DNA of 64,000 nucleotides from Cornus controversa (Eukaryota; Streptophyta; Magnoliopsida; Cornales; Cornaceae): contig CM048846.1 in the NCBI GenBank assembly GCA_026545225.1, positions 85,329,270-85,393,269 of the forward strand, written 5' to 3'. Under the pieces are notes generated by a model. That model was not told the origin of the DNA, ran no database searches, and worked only from the letters and a program-made list of their open reading frames with translations. Position 1 is the first letter of the stretch, and each line of letters begins with the position of its first letter. This document shows positions 24,548-35,539 of the stretch, piece after piece. The position numbers and the translations under genes were made by a program.

Positions 24548-24761
24548 TCTTAAGCTATGTAAATATTAGAATTAGTTAAGAATTAGTTAGTAGTTAGATT
24601 AGCTGTTATTGGTCCAGCTGTAACTTAGTTGACATTTCTCATTTGTAACTATTGCTGTGAGAGTGACTGTATGAATATAAAAGGATGCTTTTCCCTTGTA
24701 AGAAACAGAGTGATATGAATATAGAAATAGAGAGTTTTTCTTCCTGCTGTTCAGCGTATTA
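24548..24761 (+). repeat. copia 3' LTR (214 bp)
   Basis: It begins TCTTAAGCTA and ends CAGCGTATTA, followed by the AAATA duplication. Confidence 0.95.
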
Positions 24762-24766
24762 AAATA

Positions 24767-25700
24767 CTTCCCAAATTGCAGTTTTCTTGACTCTGGTTGC
24801 AAACCCACAGCCTCTCGTGTGTGGGAAAGTATTTGTGCAGCTAAGGTGGTGATTAAAAGGGTTTTAAAATGGCGAGTTGTTTCTGGACAAAAAGGGAAAT
24901 GGGAGAGCAGTGGTAGATGATGATATTTGCGAGGTCTGATGTTTCCGAGCACACCGTAGTGGTATGCCCTCTACCCACATGTATGTATATAACTATATAT
25001 AGATATGACTTGGGAGACTAAACACAAACAACATGGTGACACAAGTCAGACCCACCAATTGGAATCACCTAAATGCACCGTAGTCTATCATTTTCTTATT
25101 ATTTTTATTCGACTAGTTTCTAAATGTCTGCTCATCAAGTGTTGGTTCGTTTGACATGAGTGAGGGAACATTATATACCACATGATTGGAGAATCCCTAC
25201 TTTATGATTTGTTCAATAGATTAGTGTATTTTATGTTCGTCAATGGAATGGTCGGCTGGACATGTAACATTAGTTAATTAGCAATCAATGCATGAGTTAC
25301 AAGCCTACAACGTGTGGATCCATTTTATCATCTCTCTGCAAATTTAAATTTATTGATTGTTTTAGACATGGGGTCATATTGATTTATTGCCTTGTATGTT
25401 CACTTTTTCTTTTATGGAGGGTTAATTGATTCGGTTTGCTATAAGAATATACGCATGGCACTTGATTGCATGGTATGTGTATTGCATGTATCTTTAATTT
25501 TGGTTTCGGTTCAGGTTACAATTATGCTCTAATTTGGCCTCTTTATGAAGATCTCAACTGGCTTAAGAGGTGCTTCTCAGCACTATATATGTAAATGGGT
25601 GAGACTCGGCCCCATCCTATTGGACGAGACCTTCTTATGCCATCCCTTAATGCAGATTTTTACAATCACTGTCTACATTTTTGCTCGTGACTTTCTCTAA
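24767..25700. other. Intergenic, no gene recognised
   Basis: This is the continuation of the host sequence interrupted by the copia element. I see no conserved domain, splice-like gene structure or transposon terminus in it. Confidence 0.4.
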
Positions 25701-25867
25701 CTATACAGATTTATAATCCACCAGTACAAGAGGTCTTAACATTATTATTTTAATATTTTTTATATAAAAAATAATTTATAATTTTTTTAAAATTTATTTA
25801 TTTCAATTGTTTGTTATGAAAAAAATATTATTTTTTAATTGTTTACTTCTCACATATTTATTGACAT

Positions 25868-25995
25868 ATAAAAAGACTATAATATTTTTCGCACAAATAA
25901 ATTCATAAATTAAAAAGACTATAATATTTTTCGCACAAATAAAGAAATAAATTAAAAAGACATTACATATTTTTCGCACAAATAAAGAAATAACA
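25868..25995 (+). repeat. Short tandem repeat (about 42-bp unit, 3 copies)
   Basis: Units share AAAAAGACTATAATATTTTT followed by CGCACAAATAAA; three copies with a shorter last one. It lies in the left flank of the Harbinger element. Confidence 0.8.
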
Positions 25996-26139
25996 TTACA
26001 TATCACCATCCTTTAGATCTAATTTTCTCAAGATTTTCTTTTATTGTTTAATGATCCATGCTTTTGCTTCTGGTGTTGCAGCCTTCTTTGGATCTTGACG
26101 CATTATATCTCTTTCAAATTCATCTTGAACCATTCTTTC

Positions 26140-27205
26140 CTTTGATTGCATCTCCAGCTATTTAGATCATTCTCGCACCAACCTCATTTCGACTTTGGCT
26201 TGAATTTTCATACGATCTCCTTCGAGTGCTGCTTCGGTCACCAGACGGTCCTGCAATTTCATATCTTGATATTCTGTCACAAACAAATTTTGCATTTCTA
26301 TATACGATCTATCTTTGTTTTTACCCTTCTTCATTGATTTTCGTCCAAGGGGTCGTGGTAAGTTATGAGAACCTTCGACAGAGGCCGGTGAGTCATCATC
26401 ACCAAGGTTTATAGGAGTTGATGCTACAGGAGTTGATGGAGTAGATGAATTATTCTGAAATGAACCTGCATTTGTTGAAGGAGATTCTAAACAATTTTCA
26501 GGCTTATTAATATCGATATCGACAATGACTCTCTTCCTTATTTGATGAGCCTTGCAATGGTCATGCCATTTAGGTGAATACCGAAGAATATTTCAACAAT
26601 GATAGAACTTAAAATCCTTCTTTTCTTGTCTTTTATACAGTTCGAATGCGGTTTGGAGCTATAAAAAATAAATAATAATTGAAATTAGACAAATTCTCAA
26701 TTAAAATTAATAATTAAAAAAATACAAAATAATGAAGTACTTACTGAATCTTTAACGTTAAACCCACTGATCGGATTGTCTTGGATGGTTTTGTAGTATC
26801 CAGAAAATTTGTTGATACTTGGATGAATACTAGAAAAATGATGCATCAAACCTTTGCTATTTCTTACCGTCGTGCCCCCTGCCTGGCTTTGAAAATTAGT
26901 TTGGATTCATTCATAAAGAATGAACTTTTGTTAATCTGAACCCGTGACTGGATCTTCCCCAATCATCATCTATGCTTTGCATAATGCTTCTTTGGACCAA
27001 TTGGTCTTCTTTTACTTTGAGGGAGTTTCAGATTGAGAAGGTTGTTGAGATGGGTATTGGGGTTGAGATGGGTATTAGGATTGATATGAGAATTGGGTTT
27101 GATATGGGTTATCAGATTGGAGTTGAGATAGATATTGAGGTTGATATGGGTATTCGGACTGGGGTTGAGATGGGTTACTGGATTACGAAAAATATTGAGA
27201 GTTAA
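26140..27205 (-). pseudogene. Harbinger ORF1: Myb/SANT-like, NAM-associated-type protein, with intron
   Basis: In plant PIF/Harbinger elements ORF1 is a Myb-like DNA-binding partner that helps the transposase enter the nucleus and bind termini. Here, reading leftwards from 27205, a Pro/Gln/Ser/Tyr-type repeat region is followed by KRRTNWSKEALCKA (Trp-containing SANT start), then AGGTTVRNSKGLMHHF and SINKFSGYYKTIQDN (about 26880-26770). An intron with GTAAGT donor and AG acceptor spans 26744-26659. The C-terminal half contains KRVIVDIDINKP and a Lys/Arg-rich LGRKSMKKGKNKDRS segment. Several stops and frameshifts (for example near 26940-27000 and about 26580) show that it is dead. The start is not certain. 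Confidence 0.7.
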
Positions 27206-27531
27206 TCTCATTATTGAATTGTGGTGGAATTTCGGAGTTTTGATATTGGTTGAAGAAAAACTTGTAGAATGAAGGTCGATAATCCATGAAATGAATTGAA
27301 GGATGAGAATTAAGTGAAATGAATATTGAATTATGGGAAATGAGAGAATTGAGTGTGGTATTTATAGAATAATTTTCAATGGCTATATTTCCAACAGTTA
27401 TATTCCCAACGGCTATATTCCAACGGCTATATTCCCAACGACTATATTCTCAACGGCTATATTTCTATTGGCTATATAAACCACCTATTTGGTCTTCTTT
27501 AAATCATCGTCTTCATTATAGCATTTATACA

Positions 27532-28830
27532 ATGGCTTCATCGTCACGATCTATTTCGATGTCTAAGTCTAGTAGTTTAGATATTTCTGAAGATTCTGAT
27601 CGTAAGACAGTTCTTTAAGGCTAAAAGAAGCGGATGAAAGCAATTTTGAGTTTATTCACGCCTGAGAGGGTACATACATTCTTTCAACCTCCTAAGAGAC
27701 AATATATTAAGCGTGAGCGAGAACAGGTAGCCCAACAAATATGGAAAAATTACTTCGCCGAAAATCCTATTTTTCCACCAGACATCTTTCATAGATGGTT
27801 TCGGATGCGCCAAGAGTTGTTTCTTCACATTTTAAACGATGTTACAAATTATGGCGACTTTCTCAGACAGAAACCCAATGCTATTGGTTGTTTAGGGTTC
27901 ACCCCTATATAGAATATGACAGTTGCGATACGTATTCTCACCTATGGAATTTTAGCGGATCTTTGTGGTGAGTATATAAAGGTTGGCGAGCGCACTGCAA
28001 TCCAAAGCTTGAAGAGATTTTATGTTGCTGTAATTGCATTGTATGCGGAGCAATAACAACGCTTACCGAACAAAGATGACATTGCACGTCTTTTTCGAGA
28101 AGGGGAGGAGAAAAGATTCCCAGGTATATATGCTTGGCTCTATAGATTATATGCATTGGGAATGGAAGAACTGTCCCATAGCGTAGCATAGCATGCACAA
28201 GGGAAGAAGCCATAAGCCTACCCTAGTATTGGAAGCGGTTACATCAAAAGATTTGTGGATTTGGTATATTTTCTTTGGTATGGATGGCTCACACAATGAC
28301 TTGAATGTCCTGGATCAATCCCTAGTATTCAAGGGTATCATCAATGGTACAATGCCTTCAGTTAATTACGAGGTGAATGGACACCGACGTTCACTAGGGT
28401 ATTACCTAGCTGATGGTATATATCCTAAGTGGGATATTTTGATGCAGACCATCATGCACCCAACTACTGGAAAAGAAAAATTGTTTGCTAAAAAACAAGA
28501 AGCCGCTAAGAAGGATGTTGAATGAGCGTTTGGCGTGTTGTAGATCAAGTGGGCTATAACGTAAGGACCAATGCGTTATTGGGAAAAAAGAGATTTGAAC
28601 AAGATAATGAGAACGTGCATCATATTACACAATATGATCATAGAAGATGAGCGCAACACTGACTTTTCGCAATGGGCACCTCCTGACAATGAAGACGTCT
28701 CCGTTCCACACTACAATCAAAACCCATCAATTTTGGCAGCACACTTATCCTCTCACCTTAATAGGATTCGTAGTAGGAACGAGAATGTAGATCTCAGGAG
28801 AGATCTCATGCAACATTGTGGAATAAATTT
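27532..28830 (+). pseudogene. Harbinger DDE transposase (DDE_Tnp_4 type), broken
   Basis: The start MASSSRSIS is at 27532. The N-terminal helix-turn-helix region runs to about 27912, with segments HRWFRMRQELFLHIL and VAIRILTYG. Catalytic residues can still be placed: the first Asp in LGSIDYMHWEW (about 28130-28162), the second in SHNDLNVLDQS (about 28290-28321) and the Glu in EAAKKDVE (about 28500-28524). The C-terminal HNMIIEDERN is at about 28631-28660. Stops are at 27616, 27910 and 28054, among others, and a frameshift lies near 28117, where the reading changes from frame 1 to frame 2. The family cuts and pastes with TTA/TAA target sites. Confidence 0.85.
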
Positions 28831-29330
28831 GGTGATGAAGATGTTTAAAGCTACTATCGAATTAAATGTAATTTTTATATTGGTGATGAATAAAATATAT
28901 TTTTTTCAATTGTTTGATTGCTATTTTAAAAAAAAAAAAAAAATAGGCCAAAGAGCCGAACTTAAAAAAAAATCAAATGAAAAAAAAATAAACTTTAAAG
29001 AGTTCTAAAAAATTAAATTGAAAAAAAAAAATTAAACAAAGAACAAACAATATTTTCTGATATATATATATATATAATTTATAAACTTTGAATTATTTTT
29101 TGAAAAACTAAAATAAAAGAAAAAAAAATAAAGCAAAGAGTCGTTTGACTCAGCGGCCAAAAAAAAAAAATTACAAAACAAACAAGCAGGCTCCTACCTG
29201 CAACGAGCCTACAAATTTTTTTTTTGATGGGGCCCGTTTTACAGCTAGCCTCATACCAACCTTTGGTGCTCTTTACATAGGCGGTAGAGAGCACCGTAAT
29301 GGATGCCCTTACTTACGGGTGAGACAATGG

Positions 29331-30335
29331 TACATGGTAGCCTTTTAAAAAAAATAAAAAATAAAAGAAAAATCTGGTGATCTGTTGCTTGTTTTGAATT
29401 TGCAAAACTGATCTGAGCATAGAACCTTGGCAAACTTGGCACATGGTGATGTCAAAATAGTCAACTTCAATTTGCAATTGATTCATTAATTTTATTCAAC
29501 GATGTTGTATGCTGTACTTTGGCATATTAATTGTCTTTAATAATTTTTTTGGACATTGAAACTCTCATGTATCTCAAATAATTTTTTTAAAAATAAATGT
29601 GTTTAATGTTTGCCTTACATGCATGTCAAAGAGGCAAGCTGGTTATTTGTAGCACGTCTAATAAAAGATCAAAGACGTGACTAGTATTTTTGGGTGTAAA
29701 ACCAACCCTGTTCTTATATATATATATATATATATAAATGGTGAGTAAATTTGGTGGTTCACTATCCTAGTGTCCATGTAAGCATGTAACTTTATATGAA
29801 AATAAAATGATTTGCTTACCTTGAACTATTGACTTACACATGTCGTTTCTACAAACATATGCTAAGGTATATATGTTAATGTATGATCTTTGTTTGTGTT
29901 GGATTTAGAAAAAGAAAAAGAAAATTTCTTTTGTATTGCTGCAACAGGGCCAACACCACACTAGTCCCATCTATAGAGTAGAAAATTACTAGTGTGTCTA
30001 CATGATGAAAACACCTACTGCAACAAACTATCTGCTTATAAAGTAGTTCGAGATGGTGAGAAACACGAGTAACAAACTTCCTCTTCTTAAAGGGTTGAGC
30101 TTATTCCTTCCCTTACTAAAGGGGTGAGCCTATTCCTCCCCTTATTAGAGGGTCGAGCCACAAATGTTTTCTTGTCAAGGGGATATCAACGATGGTGGTC
30201 TACGAACCTCCTTATTAAAGGAGCGAGCTCACTGTTAATTCAACTTGCATACACCTCCACGAGAGGACCTTTCTTAAATGGCGAGATGGATTAATCCAGA
30301 GATCAAATGCAATTTTCTTACTAACACAAAAGTGC
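29331..30335. other. AT-rich intergenic region
   Basis: No gene is seen. It includes a TA microsatellite at about 29712-29736. At 30040-30310 there are degenerate repeats of a CTTACTAAAGGGGTGAGCC type whose last unit (CACCTCCACGAGAGGACCTT, near 30251) resembles the minisatellite at 34783-35490. Confidence 0.5.
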
Positions 30336-30460
30336 ATTAAAAATCCCTCAACTATCAAGTTGTTGCAAAATATACTCTTAAATTATTAAATTTCTCAATT
30401 AAGTCCTCCAACATTTAAAAAAAACTTATATTGCACCATGTGGCTAAATAAAAGAGATAA

Positions 30461-30499
<39 letters not shown>

Positions 30500-30783
30500 C
30501 CTTACTAGTTAAAACATAAAACAAAAAAATAAAATATAAATATGAAATGACCTTTTAAACCCTTGCTTTTTTCTCATTTTCTTAGCTTTTAAGGGTTAAA
30601 AAAGTCACTTAATTTTTTTATTTTCTATTTCATAACTAGTAAGGTTTTTCTTGTAATTTTATTTCTTTTATTCGGCTTCAAGATTGTAATGTGAGCCTTT
30701 TTAAAGTTGTGGGATTTAATTGAGACATTTGATAATTGAGCAATAGATTTTACAACAACTGGATAGTTGATAGGTGTTTAAAT
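30336..30783. mobile_element. MITE-like element, about 450 bp, with ~70-bp inverted termini
   Basis: The left end contains CTCAACTATCAAGTTGTTGC. The right end on the opposite strand contains ATCAACTATCCAGTTGTTGT; both continue with CTCAATTAA. An inner inverted pair contains CTTACTAGTTA/TAACTAGTAAG. A TA microsatellite sits at 30468-30497. No coding capacity is present. The superfamily is not determined. Confidence 0.7.
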
Positions 30784-31099
30784 ATATAAAATACAAAATT
30801 TAGATAATATGAATTGAGAAAGAAAATGTGAACTTTGAGATAAAAAGGCACATGTATCCTGCTCTCATGGTCACTTCTTCTCATATGCAGAAATTGATGG
30901 TTTACAATTTTTCCGATACAACTTTATATGTTCGCATTAATATCTCTTTTTTTTATTACATTCGCAAAAGACTCTAAATGCCAGGTGATAGAGTATTTGA
31001 CTCCAATTGTGAAACGTGCAACGTGGAGGTTGAGTTTAAGGTGATGTGGATAAAAAGTTTACTTTGACCAGGACTTCTTTGTCTCCAAATGAATCTGGG

Positions 31100-31353
31100 C
31101 AACTGAAGAGCCAGTTCCTGTTAGGACACAGTCTTATTTGACTGCTATAAATATAGAGAGAGTCTATATACCAAGGTACATAATTAATACACTCTAGAGT
31201 GCCTTTCTAGCTTCAATAAGCCTTTTCAATTTCTTACTTGAACGTCAGAGCGCAGTCGGTCGGCACCACGCCAGTGTCTTTCTGGTTACCTTTTTTTTGT
31301 CCTTTCTATAGCTTGGCGTTTGACTAGTTCGGGGTGAATTTCTGCTTCATCAG
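31100..31353 (+). mobile_element. Probable 5' LTR of a Tat-like gypsy element
   Basis: This stretch precedes a PBS-like site at 31355. It contains CTATAAATATAGAG (about 31142-31155), a likely TATA box, followed by leader-type sequence ending TTCATCA. The left boundary was not fixed and no matching 3' LTR was identified. Confidence 0.55.
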
Positions 31354-31354
31354 T

Positions 31355-31371
31355 TGGCATCGTCTGTGGGA
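31355..31371 (+). promoter_or_regulatory. Primer-binding site of the Tat-like element
   Basis: TGGCATCGTCTGTGGGA closely resembles the TGGCGCCGTCTGTGGGA-type site seen in many plant Tat-lineage and related non-autonomous elements. It gives plus orientation. Confidence 0.6.
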
Positions 31372-31722
31372 AATAGACTGTCACGAACTTGACTGCTCTA
31401 ACCAAAGCATATACGAAACATGATGCACCTACGATCTAGACTAGAGACTACTACCGGGTAGGATCCTCCTATTGGCCACAATCCTTTCGGGGCATGCCCT
31501 AAAATTCTAAATGACCAAGAGCGAGTCACAACGTTGGAATACCAGGTTTAAAACTTGAATCAGAGTCTAGCCCAGGTACTCCAGCAAAATGCAGCAATCC
31601 TGCAACGCCTTCCTCTTGTAGCACCAGTGCCATCAAGGAGTCACCTCAGTCTAGTTGATCTAAAAGGGGATGACAGAGGGCGAGATAGTAGAGTTCCGGT
31701 AGATGACACGGTCTAGAGCCGA

Positions 31723-32830
31723 GTGAGAAGCGATCGAGAATGGACGACTCCAACTCACATAGTCCCGCCAAAGAGAGCTTATGCCCAGGGGGATTTGGGG
31801 TTTAGGGCCCATACTCATGGAGACTCAAGGCATCCAGGGGAGGTTGCCTATTATGATATAGAGATGCATGACCTCAAAGCTAAGGTAGAGAGCATGGCTC
31901 ACGCCATGAAGGGGAAAGACCCTACTACAGTGGAGGATCTGGTTCAACAAACCAACCTCCCTTTCTTCACTGGGGTAATGAACTATCTTTTGTTCAATAG
32001 GTTCAACATGCCCACCCTTGAAAGCTTTGATGGGACCAAAGACCTGCTAGATCATTTGGAGACTTACACGGCTCTAATGCACCTCCAAGGAGTACCGGAT
32101 GAAATCATGTGTAGAACCTTTCCTACTACATTGAAAGGTTCTGCCTGATCATGGTTTAACAGCCTGAAGCCGACATATATACGTACCTTCAAAGAACTGA
32201 GCCAATTGTTCGTAGGCAATTTTATTGTCGCCCAAAGGCATAGAAAGCTTGCCACCTATCTCCTGAACGTAAGACAGACTGAGGGGGAGTCATTGTGAAA
32301 CTACATCAACCGATATAATAGGAAAATGTTGCAGGTCGATGTCTTGGACGACAAGGTAGCAGTTACCACGTTCATGGGAGGACTGTTGCCCTCAAAATTC
32401 TTGTACTCAATATCTAAATATCTACCAGAAAGCATGTCAGAGTTACTTATAAAGGCCCAAAAGTACATAAATGTCGAGGATGCCCTAGATACACGGAGGG
32501 AAAAGGGAGATAGTGACAGAAAGACGGACATGAAAAAGGGGGGACATTTTAGTGAGGAAGATAGAAACCCCAAGTATGGCAATACATCGCGAGAGCATAG
32601 CAATAGATTATCACGTCAAGATAAGGGATCCGATTTTACCCCTTTAAGCACGTCGATAAGCTAAATCCTCTTCTACATCCAAAATGACTCGACAGTAACA
32701 TGGCCCCTAAAACTAAGAATTGATCCTGCAAAGATATCCTGCGACAAGTATTGTAGATTTCACCGTGATCATGGATATGACACAGATAAGTGCATCGACT
32801 TAAAAAAATAAATTAAAATTTTGATTCGTA
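31723..32830 (+). pseudogene. Tat-like gypsy gag relic
   Basis: This is the retrotransposon gag capsid region with segments FNMPTLESFDGTKDLLDHLE (about 32002-32061), FPTTLKGSA (about 32119-32145), FKELSQLFVGNF (about 32190-32225) and VAVTTFMGGL. A Cys/His knuckle of the type CxxxCRFHxxHG...DKC is at about 32740-32793, characteristic of the Tat/Athila branch. In-frame stops occur at 32146-32148 and 32296-32298, and after 32660. Gag packages element RNA; this copy is broken. Confidence 0.8.
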
Positions 32831-33129
32831 AGGGCCAGCTACATAGGTTTGTGGTTGGAAATGAGAGGGGGACACAGAACCGTCCGCAAGAAGGCAAAAA
32901 TGACAACACTCAGAGAAATCCTCCATTGGGAGAAATCAGAGTTATTTCGGTTGGACTTGCAGGCGGCGGAGAATTCAAGGCAGCTCGTAAGGTGCACGTG
33001 AGGAAAATAAAAAATTTCTGTAAAGTGGGCGAGGCGAGCCAATTTCCCCTAAGGCCAAGTACCCCCGACTGGATGATCAGATCATAACCTTCTCAGAGGC
33101 TGAAGTGAGGGGAGTCCAGTAACCACATT

Positions 33130-33637
33130 ACGATGCCCTAGTGGTCACCCTAATTATTACCAATTTAACAATTAGGAGAGTACTGATTGACAATGGCAGT
33201 TCTGCTGACATCCTATTTGTAAGAGCCTTTAACCAGATGAAGATTGGTAGGGAGAGACTCAACCTACTAAATCCCCACTTGTTGGGTTCTCTGGAGAGAA
33301 ATTTTTTCCATTCGGTATCGTTGACCTTCCAGTCACTGCTAGCACAAGTCCAAAGTAAGTTACTAAGATGGTGACCTTCTTCGTTGTAGATTGCCCAATC
33401 ACCTACAGTGTCATCTTAGGAAGAGCCATATTAAATGTCATGAGAGCCGTTACCTCCACTTACCATCTCCTCGTACGGTTCCCTACCGGCTATGGCATTA
33501 GGGAGCTAAGGGGAGATCAAACCACTGCCCGAGAATGCTACGCCACTTCCCAGAAAGAGAAAAATATGTTAGAGACATTAGGAGTAGAGGGCTTAGAAGT
33601 CAAAAATAAAGAAGAGACCAGGCCCGACTATAGGTGA
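33130..33637 (+). pseudogene. Tat-like gypsy protease relic; pol absent
   Basis: The active-site motif LIDNGSSADILF is at about 33183-33218, the form typical of plant gypsy proteases. FVVDCPITYSVILGRAILN (about 33377-33433) is the C-terminal flap region. The reading frame changes near 33360. No reverse transcriptase, RNase H or integrase follows before 35500, so the element appears to be a gag-protease-only, non-autonomous derivative. Confidence 0.75.
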
Positions 33638-34227
33638 CAGTATATCCGTAAGCCATATCTTAGTACGATATTACTTGAGCCAAACAAAAAAGTTTTCAAC
33701 CCGGAGGACGAGTTTTCAACCTGAAGATCTAGTCCTCTGTGAAGTAACTTAGGCAACCAAACCCCCAAACACCGAGAAACTAGCTCCTAAATGAGAAAAC
33801 CCGTGCAGAGTTATTTAAAGTCAATGGCAGGGGGCATATTGATTGGAGACATTGGAAGGGAGGCAATTGACCCATCTTTGGAAATATTAAACATCTGAGA
33901 AAATACCACCAATAAGGCTTTCTTTTAAAAGTTTCATTTACTTTAATAGTTCCAACTGAAACTTAGTTTAGTATCGAGCCTTAGGACGATAGCTCTGAGA
34001 TTTTTCTCGAATAACTTTTTATTTGTTACTAAAATATCAAGGGCAGTCCTTTTTGTTTCAAAATATGTTGTTATAACTAAAACAAAAAGTAAACAAACAT
34101 CTCCACTGGGGCACAACCCGTCAAGAGGAACTTTAGCAAATGGCAGGTAAGTCCTGCAAAGTGTGTCGCACAGCATTGTCAAGGGCTGTGCCATTAAAGA
34201 TTATTAATTAAGCATTCTTAATCAAAG
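33638..34227. other. 3' noncoding part of the Tat-like element
   Basis: No gene is recognised. A purine-rich run GGCAGGGGGC (about 33826-33836) could be a polypurine tract, but no LTR with a match upstream follows it. Confidence 0.35.
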
Positions 34228-34314
34228 AAGTCATTGGCATGATGGTTAGAGTGGTACCAATAGAGTTTGTTGGCTAAGGTTCAATTCTTCCAAGCAACAA
34301 TTATTTTTTAAATA

Positions 34315-34720
34315 GCCAAGGACCGTCCACCCTAAGCCCGGCTATAAGAGACCGGTCGACCCTTAAAAGACCGGCTAACCCAAAGCCGTCTAGCCCCCAA
34401 GGCAGGCCAAACCAGAAGAGGCCTGTTAGGGCCAAAGGTTGGCCAGCCCTAAGACCGGCCAGAAGAGGTCGACCAGCCCCAAGGCCTCCTAGAAGAGGCC
34501 GGCCAACCAATGAAAGCCGCCGGCCAGCCTAGAAGAGGTCGACCAGCTTAGCAGAGGCTGGGGCCGGCCAGCTAAGGAAGGTCGACTAGCCCCCAAGGCC
34601 GGCCAACCCCTAAAGCGGCTAAGGCCAGCCACTGATGCCAGGCCCAAGCTGGTCCTTAAGGCTTAGTCCAGCCCTTCCAAAGGCCTGCTAGGTCCAGTCA
34701 CTAGGATCTGTCAACCCAGA
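34315..34720. repeat. GC-rich minisatellite with GGCCGGCCAG / AGAAGAGG units
   Basis: Degenerate units of about 30-35 bp combine CCGGCCAGCC, AGAAGAGGTCGACCAGC and CCCCAAGG. The GC content is far above the surrounding AT-rich DNA. It can be read open on the minus strand (34301-34510) only because of the repeat; no protein family is recognised. Confidence 0.8.
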
Positions 34721-34782
34721 AGTAAGTTGAGAGTCCGCGGATCAAAGTGGAGGTCCAACAAAATCCTTTAGGTCAAGAGTCC

Positions 34783-35490
34783 GTCAAACAGCCCTACGTG
34801 GACACACCTCTAAAAGAGGGCCTTTAATAAAAAAAGGCAGAATGAATTAATTCCAAGAACGTTGTCAAACAGCCCTACGGGGGCACAATCCTATGGGGAA
34901 CACCTCTAAAGGAGGGCTTTTAATAAAAAAATGCGGGATGAATTAATTCTAAGAACATTGTCAAACAGTCCTATGGAGGCATGACCTTACGGGGATACAC
35001 CTCTAAAATTGTTTGAGAACATTGTCAAACAGCCCTACAGGGACAAACCTCTAAAATATAGCCTTTAATGAAAAAGGCAAGATGAATTTATTTTAAGAAC
35101 ATTGTCAAACAGCCTTATGGGAGCACAACTCGATGGGGATACACCTCTAAAGATGGCCTTTAATGAAAAAGACGAAATGAATTAATTCCGAGAACATTGT
35201 CAAATAGCCCTATGGGGGCATAACTCTACGGGGATACACCTCTAAAGAGGGCCTTAAATGAAAAAGGCGGGATGAATTACTTCCGAGAACATTGTCAAAC
35301 AGTTCTATGGGGATGCACCTCTAAAAAGGTGCGATGAATTAATCCTAAAAATATTGTTGAAGAACCCCGCAGAGGGACACCTCTAAAGAGGATCTTTAAT
35401 GAAAAAGACGGAATAAGTAAATTCTGAGAACATGGTCAATTGACCATATAGGGCACAACCCGCTTAAAGGAATTTTACCCAATAGTAAAA
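34783..35490 (+). repeat. Minisatellite, about nine units of 65-98 bp
   Basis: Units begin CATTGTCAAACAGCCCTA and contain ACACCTCTAAA and GATGAATTAATT before GAGAAC. Units vary in length by internal deletions. It lies in the 3' noncoding part of the Tat-like element. Confidence 0.9.
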
Positions 35491-35539
35491 TGGGTCCATT
35501 GCGTAAGTTCTTTTGCAGGATTATGTTTAGGAACCAGAT

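Larger units (their letters stand above)
19755..24761 (+). mobile_element. Complete Ty1/copia LTR retrotransposon, inactive
   Basis: The LTRs (19755-19969 and 24548-24761) are about 96% identical by eye. PBS TGGTATCAGAGC starts at 19970, the polypurine tract GAGGGGGAG is at about 24539-24547, and a perfect AAATA duplication flanks the element (19750-19754, 24762-24766). The LTR ends are TC...TA rather than the canonical TG...CA. The domain order gag-protease-integrase-RT-RNase H is diagnostic for copia. The element entered this site recently relative to the gypsy elements here. Confidence 0.95.
25700..29330. mobile_element. PIF/Harbinger DNA transposon, decayed (ends not fixed)
   Basis: A minus-strand Myb/SANT-like ORF1 (about 26140-27205) and a plus-strand DDE transposase ORF2 (27532-28830) stand back to back, the usual arrangement of plant PIF/Harbinger elements. 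Noncoding flanks include a 42-bp tandem repeat at the left (25868-25995) and A-rich sequence at the right (28925-29220). A right-end motif GAGCACCGTAATGGATGCCC at 29288-29307 resembles termini common in this superfamily, but I could not find a convincing partner at the left. Confidence 0.75.

Noticed and set aside
25555-25660. Left terminus of the Harbinger element (TTATGCCATCCCTTAATGCAG against the right-end GGATGCCC motif).
   Set aside because: The match to the reverse complement of 29285-29310 is too weak and no TTA/TAA duplication could be paired with it.
34301-34510. Gly/Leu-rich minus-strand ORF as a membrane protein.
   Set aside because: It is the antisense reading of the GC-rich minisatellite.
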